This document shows positions 34,775 through 43,017 of a DNA stretch of 47,174 bases, in pieces. The stretch comes from Bacteroidales bacterium. GTDB taxonomy: Bacteria; Bacteroidota; Bacteroidia; Bacteroidales; UBA932. The DNA lies in NCBI GenBank assembly GCA_024398105.1, contig JAKSJP010000019.1, positions 1 to 47,174 of the forward strand, written 5' to 3'. The notes beneath the pieces are model-generated. The model was not told the origin of the DNA. It did not search any database and saw only the letters and a list, made by a program, of their open reading frames with translations. Each line of letters opens with the position of its first letter. Positions within the stretch are counted from its first letter, which is position 1. Both the position numbers and the translations under genes were made by a program.

Positions 34775-36071
34775 GGTATTGACTATCTGTCTCCTTATGT
34801 TAGTTTTCTGTGTTCCTTCCTTTGCTCAGGATGGGGCACATACTATGTATTCACCATATTCAATCTTCGGTGTGGGAGACATTTATAGTCAGGGAAACAC
34901 TCGCGATATGACCATGGGTGGTGTCGGAATTGCAGGAAGAGATGCCAGATACATCAATATGACCAATCCTGCGGCCATCTCGGCGAGAGATACTCTCTCA
35001 GTCCTGTTCGACATGGGACTTCGCAACGATAACAAGATGTTCAGGCAGGGAGATTTCAAGTCAGCGAACAACACACTCAATCTCAACAACTTCGCAATTA
35101 GTTTCCGACTCAGGAAGAATATCGGTCTGATGGTAGGTATCGCTCCTTACAGCAGTGTCGGTTATGACTATAATTATGAAGTAAGTGATCCTGACCTTCT
35201 CTCTACAGCAGGTTTCGTATCATACACAGCTTCAGGTACCGGAGGTCTCTACCAGGTCTTCGGAGGCGTCGGAACTACTTTCTTCAAGAGACTTTCCGTA
35301 GGTGCGCAGGTAATCGCATATATGGGAAACATCGAGAAGAAATCCTATATGTCGTTCACCAATTCATCGTTCAGAAGTATTTCAAGCGGATATGACCTCC
35401 AGCTTTCCGGAACAGCCGGCAAGTTCGGTCTGCAGTATGAGCAGCCTATAGGAAGTACATACCTTACAGTAGGCGCTACCTATAAGACAGATGCTACACT
35501 CAAGGGTACGGTCAGGGATTATAAGTTCGCTACTCTCTCGAATGTGACTGACACGGTATCTTACCATGTAGATACCCTCTCGCTCAAGAAGAACGTGAAG
35601 CTTGCGAGCGAGATCGGCGTAGGTATATCCATCAGGAAGGTTGAGAAGTGGTCTGCCGAGATCAACTATACCCTCAGCAACTGGAATGAATCCGGCTTTG
35701 ACAGCGCTACCGGTTTCGCGAACCTCGGTTCGTCGACATTCTCTACCACATCGTCTCAGTCTATCCGTGCAGGATTCGAGATCATTCCTAACAGAAATGA
35801 CCTTAGATACTATCTGAGGCAGTGTGCATATCGTGGAGGAATCTATTACGAACAGGCCTATTACAAGCTTGACGGAAATACCGTTAATTCCTATGGATTG
35901 ACCCTCGGAATGACATTTCCTGTCGTAAGATATTACAATGGTCTCACTCTTGGTATAGATATTGGAAGAAGAGGAAGCATGAAGGAAAGCATGACTCAGG
36001 AAAATTACGCTAAGATCCTGATAGGCTTCAATATACATGACCTCTGGTTTATCAAGCACAGGTACCAGTAG
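34755..36071 (+). CDS. Predicted outer-membrane beta-barrel protein
   Basis: This encodes a 438-residue protein with a signal peptide ending at about VPSFAQ (residue 25). It is rich in alternating hydrophobic/polar strands, for example GLMVGIAPYSSVGYDYNYEV and LGVGISIRKVEKWSAEINYTL, and ends in an aromatic-rich tail (HDLWFIKHRYQ), consistent with an outer-membrane barrel. The N-terminus (YSPYSIFGVGDIYSQGN) is typical of FadL-like Bacteroidota barrels. The substrate is unknown. It overlaps coaX and precedes TPR, lptC and PpiD-like genes, a neighbourhood about envelope biogenesis. Confidence 0.82.
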   Translation: MSERISRVLTICLLMLVFCVPSFAQDGAHTMYSPYSIFGVGDIYSQGNTRDMTMGGVGIAGRDARYINMTNPAAISARDTLSVLFDMGLRNDNKMFRQGDFKSANNTLNLNNFAISFRLRKNIGLMVGIAPYSSVGYDYNYEVSDPDLLSTAGFVSYTASGTGGLYQVFGGVGTTFFKRLSVGAQVIAYMGNIEKKSYMSFTNSSFRSISSGYDLQLSGTAGKFGLQYEQPIGSTYLTVGATYKTDATLKGTVRDYKFATLSNVTDTVSYHVDTLSLKKNVKLASEIGVGISIRKVEKWSAEINYTLSNWNESGFDSATGFANLGSSTFSTTSSQSIRAGFEIIPNRNDLRYYLRQCAYRGGIYYEQAYYKLDGNTVNSYGLTLGMTFPVVRYYNGLTLGIDIGRRGSMKESMTQENYAKILIGFNIHDLWFIKHRYQ

Positions 36072-36125
36072 TAGATCTGTAAAGTGCAGTAAGGATTAAT
36101 TGATAACAATAAATTAAAAACTAAT

Positions 36126-37451
36126 ATGAAAAAGTTAACCGTCATCGCTCTCACAGCAGTCATGCTTATGGGCAGCTTTGTTGCAAAGGCACAGGGCAAG
36201 TTCGGTGCTGACAGCGCTGAATGTATCAAGTATCTCTCTTACTACTCAGAGTACTACAAGCAGAAGAACTATGATGAGGCTATTCCTAACTGGAGACAGG
36301 CTTACAAGCTCTGCCCTCCTCAGTCACGTCAGGGTCTTCTCGTAGATGGTAGTACCCTCGTAAGACGTCTCATCACAAAGAACGCTAGCAACGCAGCTTA
36401 CAAGCAGGCTCTTGTTGATACCCTCCTTACCCTCCACGACCTCAGAGCACAGCACTTCCCAACATCTGCTACAACTGCTCTCAACAACAAGGGTACTGAT
36501 ATCAACAACTACCTCAAGGGCAATGACGAGGCTATGTACAAGGGTCTCGATGACATCATCACAAAGCTTGGTGCCGACACAAAGGCTACCATCCTTCTCT
36601 TCGACCTCAACTCAGCCATCGCTCTCTTCCAGGCTGGTAAGCTCGATGCAGAGACAGTGATCAACACATACCAGAGAAACATTTCTCTCGTTGACCAGCT
36701 CACTGCAAAGACTGATGCTGAGAAGACACAGAACAGTAACGTGAAGACTGACATGGAGTCTCTCTTCATCAGCTCTAAGGTTGCAAGCTGCGACAACCTC
36801 ATCGCACTCTTCGGACCACGCTACGAGGCTGACAAGAACAACCTTGACCTCGCTACCAACATCGTGAAGATGATGAGCTCAGCTGACAACTGTACAAGCA
36901 ACGACCTCTATCTCCAGGCTGCTACAACAATGCACTCACTCCAGCCAACAGCTCAGAGCGCATACTTCCTCTACAGACTTAACAACTCCAAGGGAAATGC
37001 AGATGCTGCTTCTAAGTACATGGAGGAGGCTCTTGCTTCAGCTGACATCACTCCAGAGCAGGCTGCTCAGTACAACTACGAGTACGCTACATTCTGCGTG
37101 AAGAACCAGATGAACGCAAAGGGTTTCGAGGCTGCTCAGAAGGCTATGGAGCTCGACTCATCAAAGACAGGTTCATGCTACTATCTCATGGGAACAATCT
37201 GGGGTTCACTCGCATGTGGTGGCGACGAGATTGCAAAGAGAGCTAAGTACTGGGTTGCTTGCGACTACATGAACAAGGCTAAGGCTGCTGATGAGTCTCT
37301 TACAGAGGATTGCAACAAGATGATCGGTGCATACAGCGTATACTTCCCTCAGACTGCTGAGGCATTCATGTACGACCTTACAAACGGTCAGTCTTACTCA
37401 ATCTCTTGCGGTGGTCTCCGTGCTACTACAACAGTAAGAACACAGAAGTAA
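36126..37451 (+). CDS. Secreted TPR-repeat protein
   Basis: This encodes a 441-residue protein with a signal peptide (to about AKAQ, residue 23). TPR-like helical pairs are visible: SYYSEYYKQKNYDEAIPNWRQAYKLCP at residues 36-62 (shown in part), and others around 285-350. Nine or so cysteines are scattered through it, unusual for a periplasmic protein and suggestive of disulfides. Codon use is strongly biased (CTC, AAG, ACA), pointing to high expression. It sits between the barrel protein and lptC, so it may scaffold outer-membrane assembly; that is inference. Confidence 0.82.
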   Translation: MKKLTVIALTAVMLMGSFVAKAQGKFGADSAECIKYLSYYSEYYKQKNYDEAIPNWRQAYKLCPPQSRQGLLVDGSTLVRRLITKNASNAAYKQALVDTLLTLHDLRAQHFPTSATTALNNKGTDINNYLKGNDEAMYKGLDDIITKLGADTKATILLFDLNSAIALFQAGKLDAETVINTYQRNISLVDQLTAKTDAEKTQNSNVKTDMESLFISSKVASCDNLIALFGPRYEADKNNLDLATNIVKMMSSADNCTSNDLYLQAATTMHSLQPTAQSAYFLYRLNNSKGNADAASKYMEEALASADITPEQAAQYNYEYATFCVKNQMNAKGFEAAQKAMELDSSKTGSCYYLMGTIWGSLACGGDEIAKRAKYWVACDYMNKAKAADESLTEDCNKMIGAYSVYFPQTAEAFMYDLTNGQSYSISCGGLRATTTVRTQK

Positions 37452-37463
37452 TAATAATTCCTT

Positions 37464-38096
37464 TTGAAAAGGATTATAGAAATACTCAAGATGATGGCAA
37501 CCGCTGCGGCGGTTGCTATTGTCGTTTTTTCGTGCAAGTCAAAGCTTGACCAGGCAGAGGCCCTGAATCTGGAAGATACCCCTCTCCAGGTGGTGGACAG
37601 CATGTATATGATCGACAGCAAGAACGGTCAGATACAGATGCGAATCCTTACCGGAAGGATGGAGAAGTATGAGAAGGATACTCTCCGCTATGAACTTTTC
37701 CCACAGGGAATAAGTGTGTTCGCCTATAAGGAAGACGGCATCCTGGAGTCAACCATCGAGGCAGAGGAAGCCCGCCATGAGACCTATACGAACGGCGAGG
37801 AGGAGATATGGAAGGCCTATGGACATGTGGTCGTCCGCAATATCGAGAAGCGCCAGACCATGGAGACTGACACTCTGTACTGGGACCGTTCCAAGCAGGA
37901 AATCTACACCGACTGCTATGTCAGGATGTACTCTCCTGACGGTTTCATGCAGGGATATGGCATGCGTTCCGACGAGAGAGCGAGGAATTCTATAATCATG
38001 CGGCCGTTCAACAGTTATACGGTTGTTGTGCAGGATACTACGGTGATACTAGTGGATTCTGCCAATTTTATTGGCCCTTTGCTTAAGAAAAAGTAG
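37464..38096 (+). CDS. lptC: LPS export ABC transporter periplasmic protein LptC
   Basis: This encodes a 210-residue lipoprotein-type LptC, which carries lipopolysaccharide from LptBFG to LptA. The start is a TTG at 37464, giving MKRIIEILKMMATAAAVAIVVFSC; the internal ATGs at 37491/37494 would remove the positively charged n-region. The lipobox VFSC makes Cys24 the lipid anchor. The rest is a beta-jellyroll pattern (ISVFAYKEDGILESTIEAEEA; MRSDERARN). It starts 12 bases after the TPR gene and belongs to the same operon. Confidence 0.85.
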   Translation: MKRIIEILKMMATAAAVAIVVFSCKSKLDQAEALNLEDTPLQVVDSMYMIDSKNGQIQMRILTGRMEKYEKDTLRYELFPQGISVFAYKEDGILESTIEAEEARHETYTNGEEEIWKAYGHVVVRNIEKRQTMETDTLYWDRSKQEIYTDCYVRMYSPDGFMQGYGMRSDERARNSIIMRPFNSYTVVVQDTTVILVDSANFIGPLLKKK

Positions 38097-38185
38097 GTTT
38101 ATGGGCTAAAACGATGGATATTTTGAGGAAATTGTTTAACTTCGCACTCCTTATATTATCGTAAAATCTAAAAAGTTTAAATAAA

Positions 38186-40273
38186 ATGGCATTACTCGAG
38201 AAAATTCGCGGTGGCAAGTTCGGAGTGTTTGCAACAGGCCTTGTAGCTCTTGGTCTGTTGTCATTCATCGTTTCACCACAGGATTTGATTTCCAGGTTCC
38301 AGAACAGCTCTTCAAAGGTCGATGTCGGCAATATCAACGGTAAGAGAATCTCTTACACTGACTTCCAGGCTGACGTCCAGGACATGAGCACCATCAATGA
38401 GCTCGTAGGCGCAGCTCAGGGATCAGAGGCTCAGGCACAGGCAAGAGATGCTGCTTGGCAGAACCTTATCTACAGAGACCTCTTCGTAAAGAAGGCTCAG
38501 GCAGCAGGTATCAATGTAGGCGAGAAGGAGATGGTTGACCTTACAACAGGTAACATGCTCTCACCGCTCATCTACCAGAACCCAGCATTCGTCGATGAGA
38601 CAGGTGCTTTCTCAAAGGATCAGCTCTCTTCATTCATCCAGAGCCTCAACCTTGACGAGACCGGCCGTCTCCGTCTCTACTGGAACTATCTCCAGACATC
38701 TATCGCTAACCAGAAGTATTCAGAGAAGTACAGCACTCTCTTCACACAGGGTTCAGTCGTGAACGCTCTCCAGCTCCGCAAGGAAGTTGAGCAGAACAAC
38801 AACACTACTGACGTCGATTTCGTAATGGTTCCTTTCGGATACCAGCTCGATTCAACCATCACAGTCTCTGACAGCGAGATCAAGGCATACTACAACTCTC
38901 ACAAGCAGCTCTTCAAGCAGAACGCCAACAGAGATATGGAGTACGTGGTATTCGAGGTCGTTCCTTCAGAGAAGGACATCGAGGCTACAAAGGCTTCAGT
39001 TGCTGAGCTCTATGATGAGTTCGCTTCAACAGACAACATGAAGGCATTCCTTCTCAAGAACTCAGACCGCACTCTCAGCGACTACTGGTACAAGAGCGGT
39101 GAGCTTGCAACTGTGAATTCAAACGTTGATTCATTCGTATGGGGTGCTGAGGGCAATGTATCAGACATCATCACAGCAGGCAATGACTTCTTCGTAGTAA
39201 GAGTCATGGACAGCCAGATGAGATCTGAGACCGCTTATGTAAAGCATGTCCTCCTCCAGGGTGATGCTACAGCAAAGGCAGACAGCCTCCTCAGCCGTGT
39301 AAAGGCTGGTGAGAGCATCTCAAGCATCGCTGCTCAGTTCTCAGCAGACCAGGGTTCTATGGACAACGGCGAGCTTGGTTCAATCGGCAACCTCAGCCAG
39401 AACGCAATGATCCCAGGCTTCGAGTCTGTACTCACAGCAAAGGTCGGCGAGCCATTCATCCTCGACACCCAGTATGGCAAGCATATCGTTCTCGTTTCAG
39501 AGAAGTCAGAGCCTGTACTCATGAAGCAGGTCGCTATCCTCGAGAAGGAGTCAATTCCTAGCAAGGAGACTTTCAACAAGTTCTATGCACAGGCAAACGA
39601 GTTCGCTACAGCAGCAGCCGGTGGTTATGAGAACTACAAGAAGGCAGTTTCTGAGCTCGGTGTATACTCACACCCTGTAAACGGCATGATGGAAAGCTCA
39701 GAGCGTCTCGGTTCAGTTGACAATACCAAGGAGGTAACCCGCTGGGTATTCGACAACAAGGCAGGTAAGGTTTCTGAGATCATCACAGTTGACCAGAACT
39801 TCTTCTTCATCGCTACTGTAAAGGCTATCCACAAGGAAGGCTACGCTACAGTTGCAGAGGCAGCTCCTTCAATCCGCCAGAACCTTGCATTCCTTAAGGA
39901 AGGTCAGAAGGTCGGTGAGGACGTCAAGGCTCAGATCGCAGGTCTTTCAAGCCTCGAGGAGATCGCTGAGAAGCTCGGTACTTCAGTAAGCAGCCAGAGC
40001 GGTGTAGCATTCTCTTCACTCAACAGCCAGGGTCTCGACCCAGCATTCATCGGCGCACTTTCAGTTGCTCCTGAAGGAAAGATCGTAGGTCCGGTAGTCG
40101 GCCAGATCGGTGTATACGTATTCAAGGTAACCGGCCGCGACACAGGCGCATACTACACAGAGGATGACGCTAAGGCACGCGAGGCTCAGTACGCAAGCTA
40201 CAACACCCAGATGATCATTCCAGTCATGATGAATGACGCTGACGTAAAGGACAACAGAGCGCGCTTCTATTAA
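38186..40273 (+). CDS. PpiD/SurA-like peptidylprolyl isomerase
   Basis: This encodes a 695-residue envelope chaperone. One N-terminal membrane helix (FGVFATGLVALGLLSFIV, about 12-29) anchors it. A SurA-N-like helical chaperone region follows (about 45-230), then a parvulin PPIase domain (about 350-450) with AYVKHVLLQ and GELGSIGNLSQNAMIPGFE. A second, degenerate parvulin-like domain spans about 480-600. This is the PpiD architecture. It folds outer-membrane proteins as they leave SecYEG. Strongly biased codons suggest high expression. It ends the run that starts at coaX. Confidence 0.9.
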   Translation: MALLEKIRGGKFGVFATGLVALGLLSFIVSPQDLISRFQNSSSKVDVGNINGKRISYTDFQADVQDMSTINELVGAAQGSEAQAQARDAAWQNLIYRDLFVKKAQAAGINVGEKEMVDLTTGNMLSPLIYQNPAFVDETGAFSKDQLSSFIQSLNLDETGRLRLYWNYLQTSIANQKYSEKYSTLFTQGSVVNALQLRKEVEQNNNTTDVDFVMVPFGYQLDSTITVSDSEIKAYYNSHKQLFKQNANRDMEYVVFEVVPSEKDIEATKASVAELYDEFASTDNMKAFLLKNSDRTLSDYWYKSGELATVNSNVDSFVWGAEGNVSDIITAGNDFFVVRVMDSQMRSETAYVKHVLLQGDATAKADSLLSRVKAGESISSIAAQFSADQGSMDNGELGSIGNLSQNAMIPGFESVLTAKVGEPFILDTQYGKHIVLVSEKSEPVLMKQVAILEKESIPSKETFNKFYAQANEFATAAAGGYENYKKAVSELGVYSHPVNGMMESSERLGSVDNTKEVTRWVFDNKAGKVSEIITVDQNFFFIATVKAIHKEGYATVAEAAPSIRQNLAFLKEGQKVGEDVKAQIAGLSSLEEIAEKLGTSVSSQSGVAFSSLNSQGLDPAFIGALSVAPEGKIVGPVVGQIGVYVFKVTGRDTGAYYTEDDAKAREAQYASYNTQMIIPVMMNDADVKDNRARFY

Positions 40274-40291
40274 TAGAACGCTCCTATACAT

Positions 40292-40328
40292 AAAAACCCT
40301 GTAGGTGAATCCGACCTACAGGGTTTTT
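40292..40328. terminator. Bidirectional terminator between the PpiD-like gene and ychF
   Basis: AAAAACCCTGTAGGT and ACCTACAGGGTTTTT form a 15-bp perfect stem around GAATCCG, with T-runs on both strands. Confidence 0.92.
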
Positions 40329-40352
40329 GCTATATCATTGTGTTTCAGCGGT

Positions 40353-41456
40353 CTAGACGTTGAAGAGGAAATGCATGATGTCGCCATCCTGGACGACATA
40401 CTCCTTGCCTTCGATTCCCATCTTTCCGGCGGCGCGTACGGCAGCCTCGGTCTTGTACTGCACGAAGTCGTCGTACTTGATGACCTCTGCGCGGATGAAG
40501 CCCTTCTCGAAGTCGCTGTGGATGACTCCGGCAGCCTTAGGGGCCTTGTCTCCCTTGTGGATGGTCCATGCGCGGCACTCATCTGCACCTGCTGTGAAGT
40601 AGGTCTGGAGACCGAGAAGATGGTAGGCGCTCTGGATGAGGCGGACTACACCAGACTCCTGGAGACCAAGTTCTTCAAGGAACATCTGCCTGTCTTCGTA
40701 GTTGTCGATCTCGGCGATCTCAGCCTCGGTCTTGGCAGCGATGACGATGACCTCTGCGTCTTCGTCCTTGACAGCCTCGCGTACTGCATCGACATGGGCA
40801 TTGCCTGTAGATGCGGAAGCTTCGTCTACATTGCAGACATAGAGGACCTTCTTGTTGGTGAGGAGGTAGAGCTCCTTTGCCATAGCCTCTTCATCTTCGT
40901 TGGCGAGAGCCACGCTTCTGCATGACTTTCCTTCGAGGAGGGCTGCGCGATACTTCTCGAGAAGGTCGCAGAGCTTCTTGGCGTCCTTGTCGGCGCCTAC
41001 CTTAGCCTGCTTCTGGACCTTTGCAAGGCGTGCCTCGACAGTCTCGAGGTCCTTGATCTGGAGCTCGGCGTCAATGACTTCCTTGTCTCTTACAGGATCG
41101 ACACTGCCATCGACATGGACGATGTTGCCGTCTTCGAAGCAGCGGAGGACATGGAGGATAGCGTCTGTCTCACGGATGTTTGCGAGGAACTGGTTTCCGA
41201 GACCTTCACCCTTGCTGGCGCCCTTGACGAGGCCGGCGATGTCGACGATGTCGACTGTTGCAGGGATTGTTCTCTTAGGCTGACACATCTCGGTCAGCAC
41301 GTCGAGTCTCTTGTCCGGGACATTGGTTGAACCAAGGTTAGGTTCTATGGTGCAGAAAGGAAAATTGGCGCTCTGGGCCTTTCCTGAACTGATGCAATTG
41401 AAAAGGGTCGACTTGCCGACGTTAGGCAGTCCGACGATACCGCATTTTAGTGACAT
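40353..41456 (-). CDS. ychF: Redox-regulated ATPase YchF
   Basis: This encodes a 367-residue Obg-family protein that prefers ATP over GTP and is linked to translation and oxidative-stress response. G1 GLPNVGKSTLFN (about 8-19), the segment VDIVDIAGLVKGASKGEGLGNQFL, and a coiled-coil insert (about 130-160) are present. The C-terminal TGS domain (about 280-367) includes AWTIHKGDKAPKAAGVIHSDF. Length is typical. A -7 box lies at 41478-41485. Confidence 0.97.
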   Translation of the reverse strand: MSLKCGIVGLPNVGKSTLFNCISSGKAQSANFPFCTIEPNLGSTNVPDKRLDVLTEMCQPKRTIPATVDIVDIAGLVKGASKGEGLGNQFLANIRETDAILHVLRCFEDGNIVHVDGSVDPVRDKEVIDAELQIKDLETVEARLAKVQKQAKVGADKDAKKLCDLLEKYRAALLEGKSCRSVALANEDEEAMAKELYLLTNKKVLYVCNVDEASASTGNAHVDAVREAVKDEDAEVIVIAAKTEAEIAEIDNYEDRQMFLEELGLQESGVVRLIQSAYHLLGLQTYFTAGADECRAWTIHKGDKAPKAAGVIHSDFEKGFIRAEVIKYDDFVQYKTEAAVRAAGKMGIEGKEYVVQDGDIMHFLFNV

Positions 41457-41477
41457 GTAAACAAAAATTATTCACTA

Positions 41478-41485
41478 CAAAGTTA
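41478..41485 (-). promoter_or_regulatory. -7 box for ychF
   Basis: Minus-strand TAACTTTG matches TAnnTTTG, 21 bases before the ATG at 41456. Confidence 0.45.
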
Positions 41486-41565
41486 GTAAAATTCAGGATT
41501 CTTTACCTCGAATAGCGAAAGAATGCCTTAATTAGGCCTTTTCTAAATTCAAGAATGGCCTGATT

Positions 41566-42777
41566 ATGAAAAATCTGCATCATCTTACCTTAGCAGTCTT
41601 CGTTGCTTTGCTTCTGGCATTTTCACCCGTATCCCTGACGGCACAGACATCCGCCTCCGGCCCCGGGCCTTCCTCCTCCGATTCCGGCAAGCTGCTTCTG
41701 ATGTTCTGGAACCTCGAGAACTTCTTTGACTACATTGACGGCGGGACCAGCGACTCGGACAAGGAATTCTCTGCCCATGGTACCAGACACTGGGGCAGGA
41801 AGAAGTTCCAGACCAAGTGCGCCGCGATCGCCAAGACCCTGATGTGGGTCGGGGGACGGGAGGGCCGCATGCCCGATGTATTCGCCGTCGCGGAGGTCGA
41901 GAACCGCTACGTCCTCAGGCGCCTGATCGAAGATACCATGATCCGGAAATACGGCTACGAGATCGTCCATTACGACTCGCCCGACCCCCGCGGCATCGAC
42001 GTCGCCCTTCTCTACCGGCCGCAGACGCTCGAACTGCTGGAAAGCCGTCCTGTCCGGGTCCATGGTACCGCTCCCTCACCGTCCGTGCCCGGCTCTGCCG
42101 CCGCTGCCCCGGAACCGGCTGTGCTCGTCACCAGAGACATCCTGATGACCAAGTTCCGGCTTTCGGATCAAGGAGGGGACCGCCTTCTGGACCAGGGGGC
42201 GGCTGTCCTGGTTGCCGGCGATACCCTGGCGGTCCTGGTGAACCACCATCCTTCGAAATACGGCGGCGGGGACACGGACTGGCGCCGAGACGCCGCCCTT
42301 GCCCGTTTAAAGGCCCTGAAAGACTCCTTGGTGACCGCCGGCGTGTCGAAGGTCGTCGCGACCGGTGACTTCAACGACACGCCCGAAAACACCCGTTTCC
42401 AGGCCGACACCCTCTGTCCGTTCGTCAACCTCGCCTCACCCCTCTCCGCCCGCGGCGAAGGCAGCATCCGCTTCAACGGCCGCTGGCAGCTTATCGACAT
42501 GTTTCTCGTCACCCCTCCGCTGCTTGGAACACGCACTGTCGAGATGGAAATCCTTCATCCGCCGTTCCTGACGGTCCGCGACAACGTCCACTCCGGCGAC
42601 AAGCCCCTCCGCACCTACTCCGGTCCCCGCTACATCGGCGGCGTCAGTGACCACCGTCCAGTCATCCTGCGCCTGGGACTTGGTCCTGCTCTGGAACCTG
42701 TTCCAGATCCTGCCTTATCAGGCCGGGAAGGCAGTTCCGCCAATGGTGGACCTGGTTCTGTCGATAAAAAGGAATAG
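41566..42777 (+). CDS. Secreted endonuclease/exonuclease/phosphatase-family protein
   Basis: This encodes a 403-residue protein with a signal peptide (to about LTAQ, residue 27). The EEP fold is supported by FWNLENFFD (about 47-55), the catalytic Glu in VAEVENR (about 112), GIDVALLYRP, VNHHPSKYGG, GDFNDTP (about 267) and the terminal SDHRPVIL (about 364). Family members hydrolyse nucleic acids or phospholipids; which substrate is used here is unknown. A Pro/Ala-rich stretch after RVHGT (about 166-186) looks inserted and contains the palindrome motif CCATGGTACC at 42060. Another lies at 41775. The gene is clearly more GC-rich than the upstream operons and uses CCC/GCC codons. Confidence 0.86.
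   Translation: MKNLHHLTLAVFVALLLAFSPVSLTAQTSASGPGPSSSDSGKLLLMFWNLENFFDYIDGGTSDSDKEFSAHGTRHWGRKKFQTKCAAIAKTLMWVGGREGRMPDVFAVAEVENRYVLRRLIEDTMIRKYGYEIVHYDSPDPRGIDVALLYRPQTLELLESRPVRVHGTAPSPSVPGSAAAAPEPAVLVTRDILMTKFRLSDQGGDRLLDQGAAVLVAGDTLAVLVNHHPSKYGGGDTDWRRDAALARLKALKDSLVTAGVSKVVATGDFNDTPENTRFQADTLCPFVNLASPLSARGEGSIRFNGRWQLIDMFLVTPPLLGTRTVEMEILHPPFLTVRDNVHSGDKPLRTYSGPRYIGGVSDHRPVILRLGLGPALEPVPDPALSGREGSSANGGPGSVDKKE
42054..42069. repeat. 16-mer CCGGGTCCATGGTACC shared with the PD40 gene
   Basis: CCGGGTCCATGGTACC occurs here and again, identical, at 4261-4276 in the unrelated PD40 gene. Here it encodes VHGT at the edge of an insert-like Pro/Ala stretch. Confidence 0.8.
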
Positions 42778-42795
42778 CAATGACAACTAGAAAAA

Positions 42796-42926
42796 CATCT
42801 GCCACACGAAAATGGCTTGGAGGGCTGTGAGAGGCCAATCTGTGTGGCAGGTCTGCCGATTTTGCCCATATCTGCCACGGGGGAATGGTCTAGAGGGCCT
42901 TCCGTGGCACATTCGTGTGGCAGATG
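42796..42926. repeat. Nested inverted repeats (REPIN-like) upstream of RAYT copy 2
   Basis: CATCTGCCACACGAA (42796-42810) and TTCGTGTGGCAGATG (42912-42926) are perfect 15-bp inverted repeats. Inside, CTGCCACAC (42799-42807) pairs with GTGTGGCAG (42842-42850), and TGCCACGG (42873-42880) pairs with CCGTGGCA (42902-42909). ATCTGCCAC recurs in direct orientation 73 bp apart (42797 and 42870), each followed by AATGG and GAGGGC. This is the layout of two REP units in one larger hairpin. No protein gene is seen in 42778-43017. Confidence 0.85.
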
Positions 42927-43017
42927 AATTTCGGGTTGCCGCCAATATGAAAAAGACTCGGGAAAACTGACGACGCTTTATGTTACTATTTATTAATCTT
43001 ATGACTTTTAATAGATT

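Noticed and set aside
42690-42707. Palindrome TCTGGAAC-CT-GTTCCAGA near the end of the EEP-family gene
   Set aside because: A single 8-bp inverted repeat inside low-complexity coding sequence; no second copy found, so not enough to report as an element.
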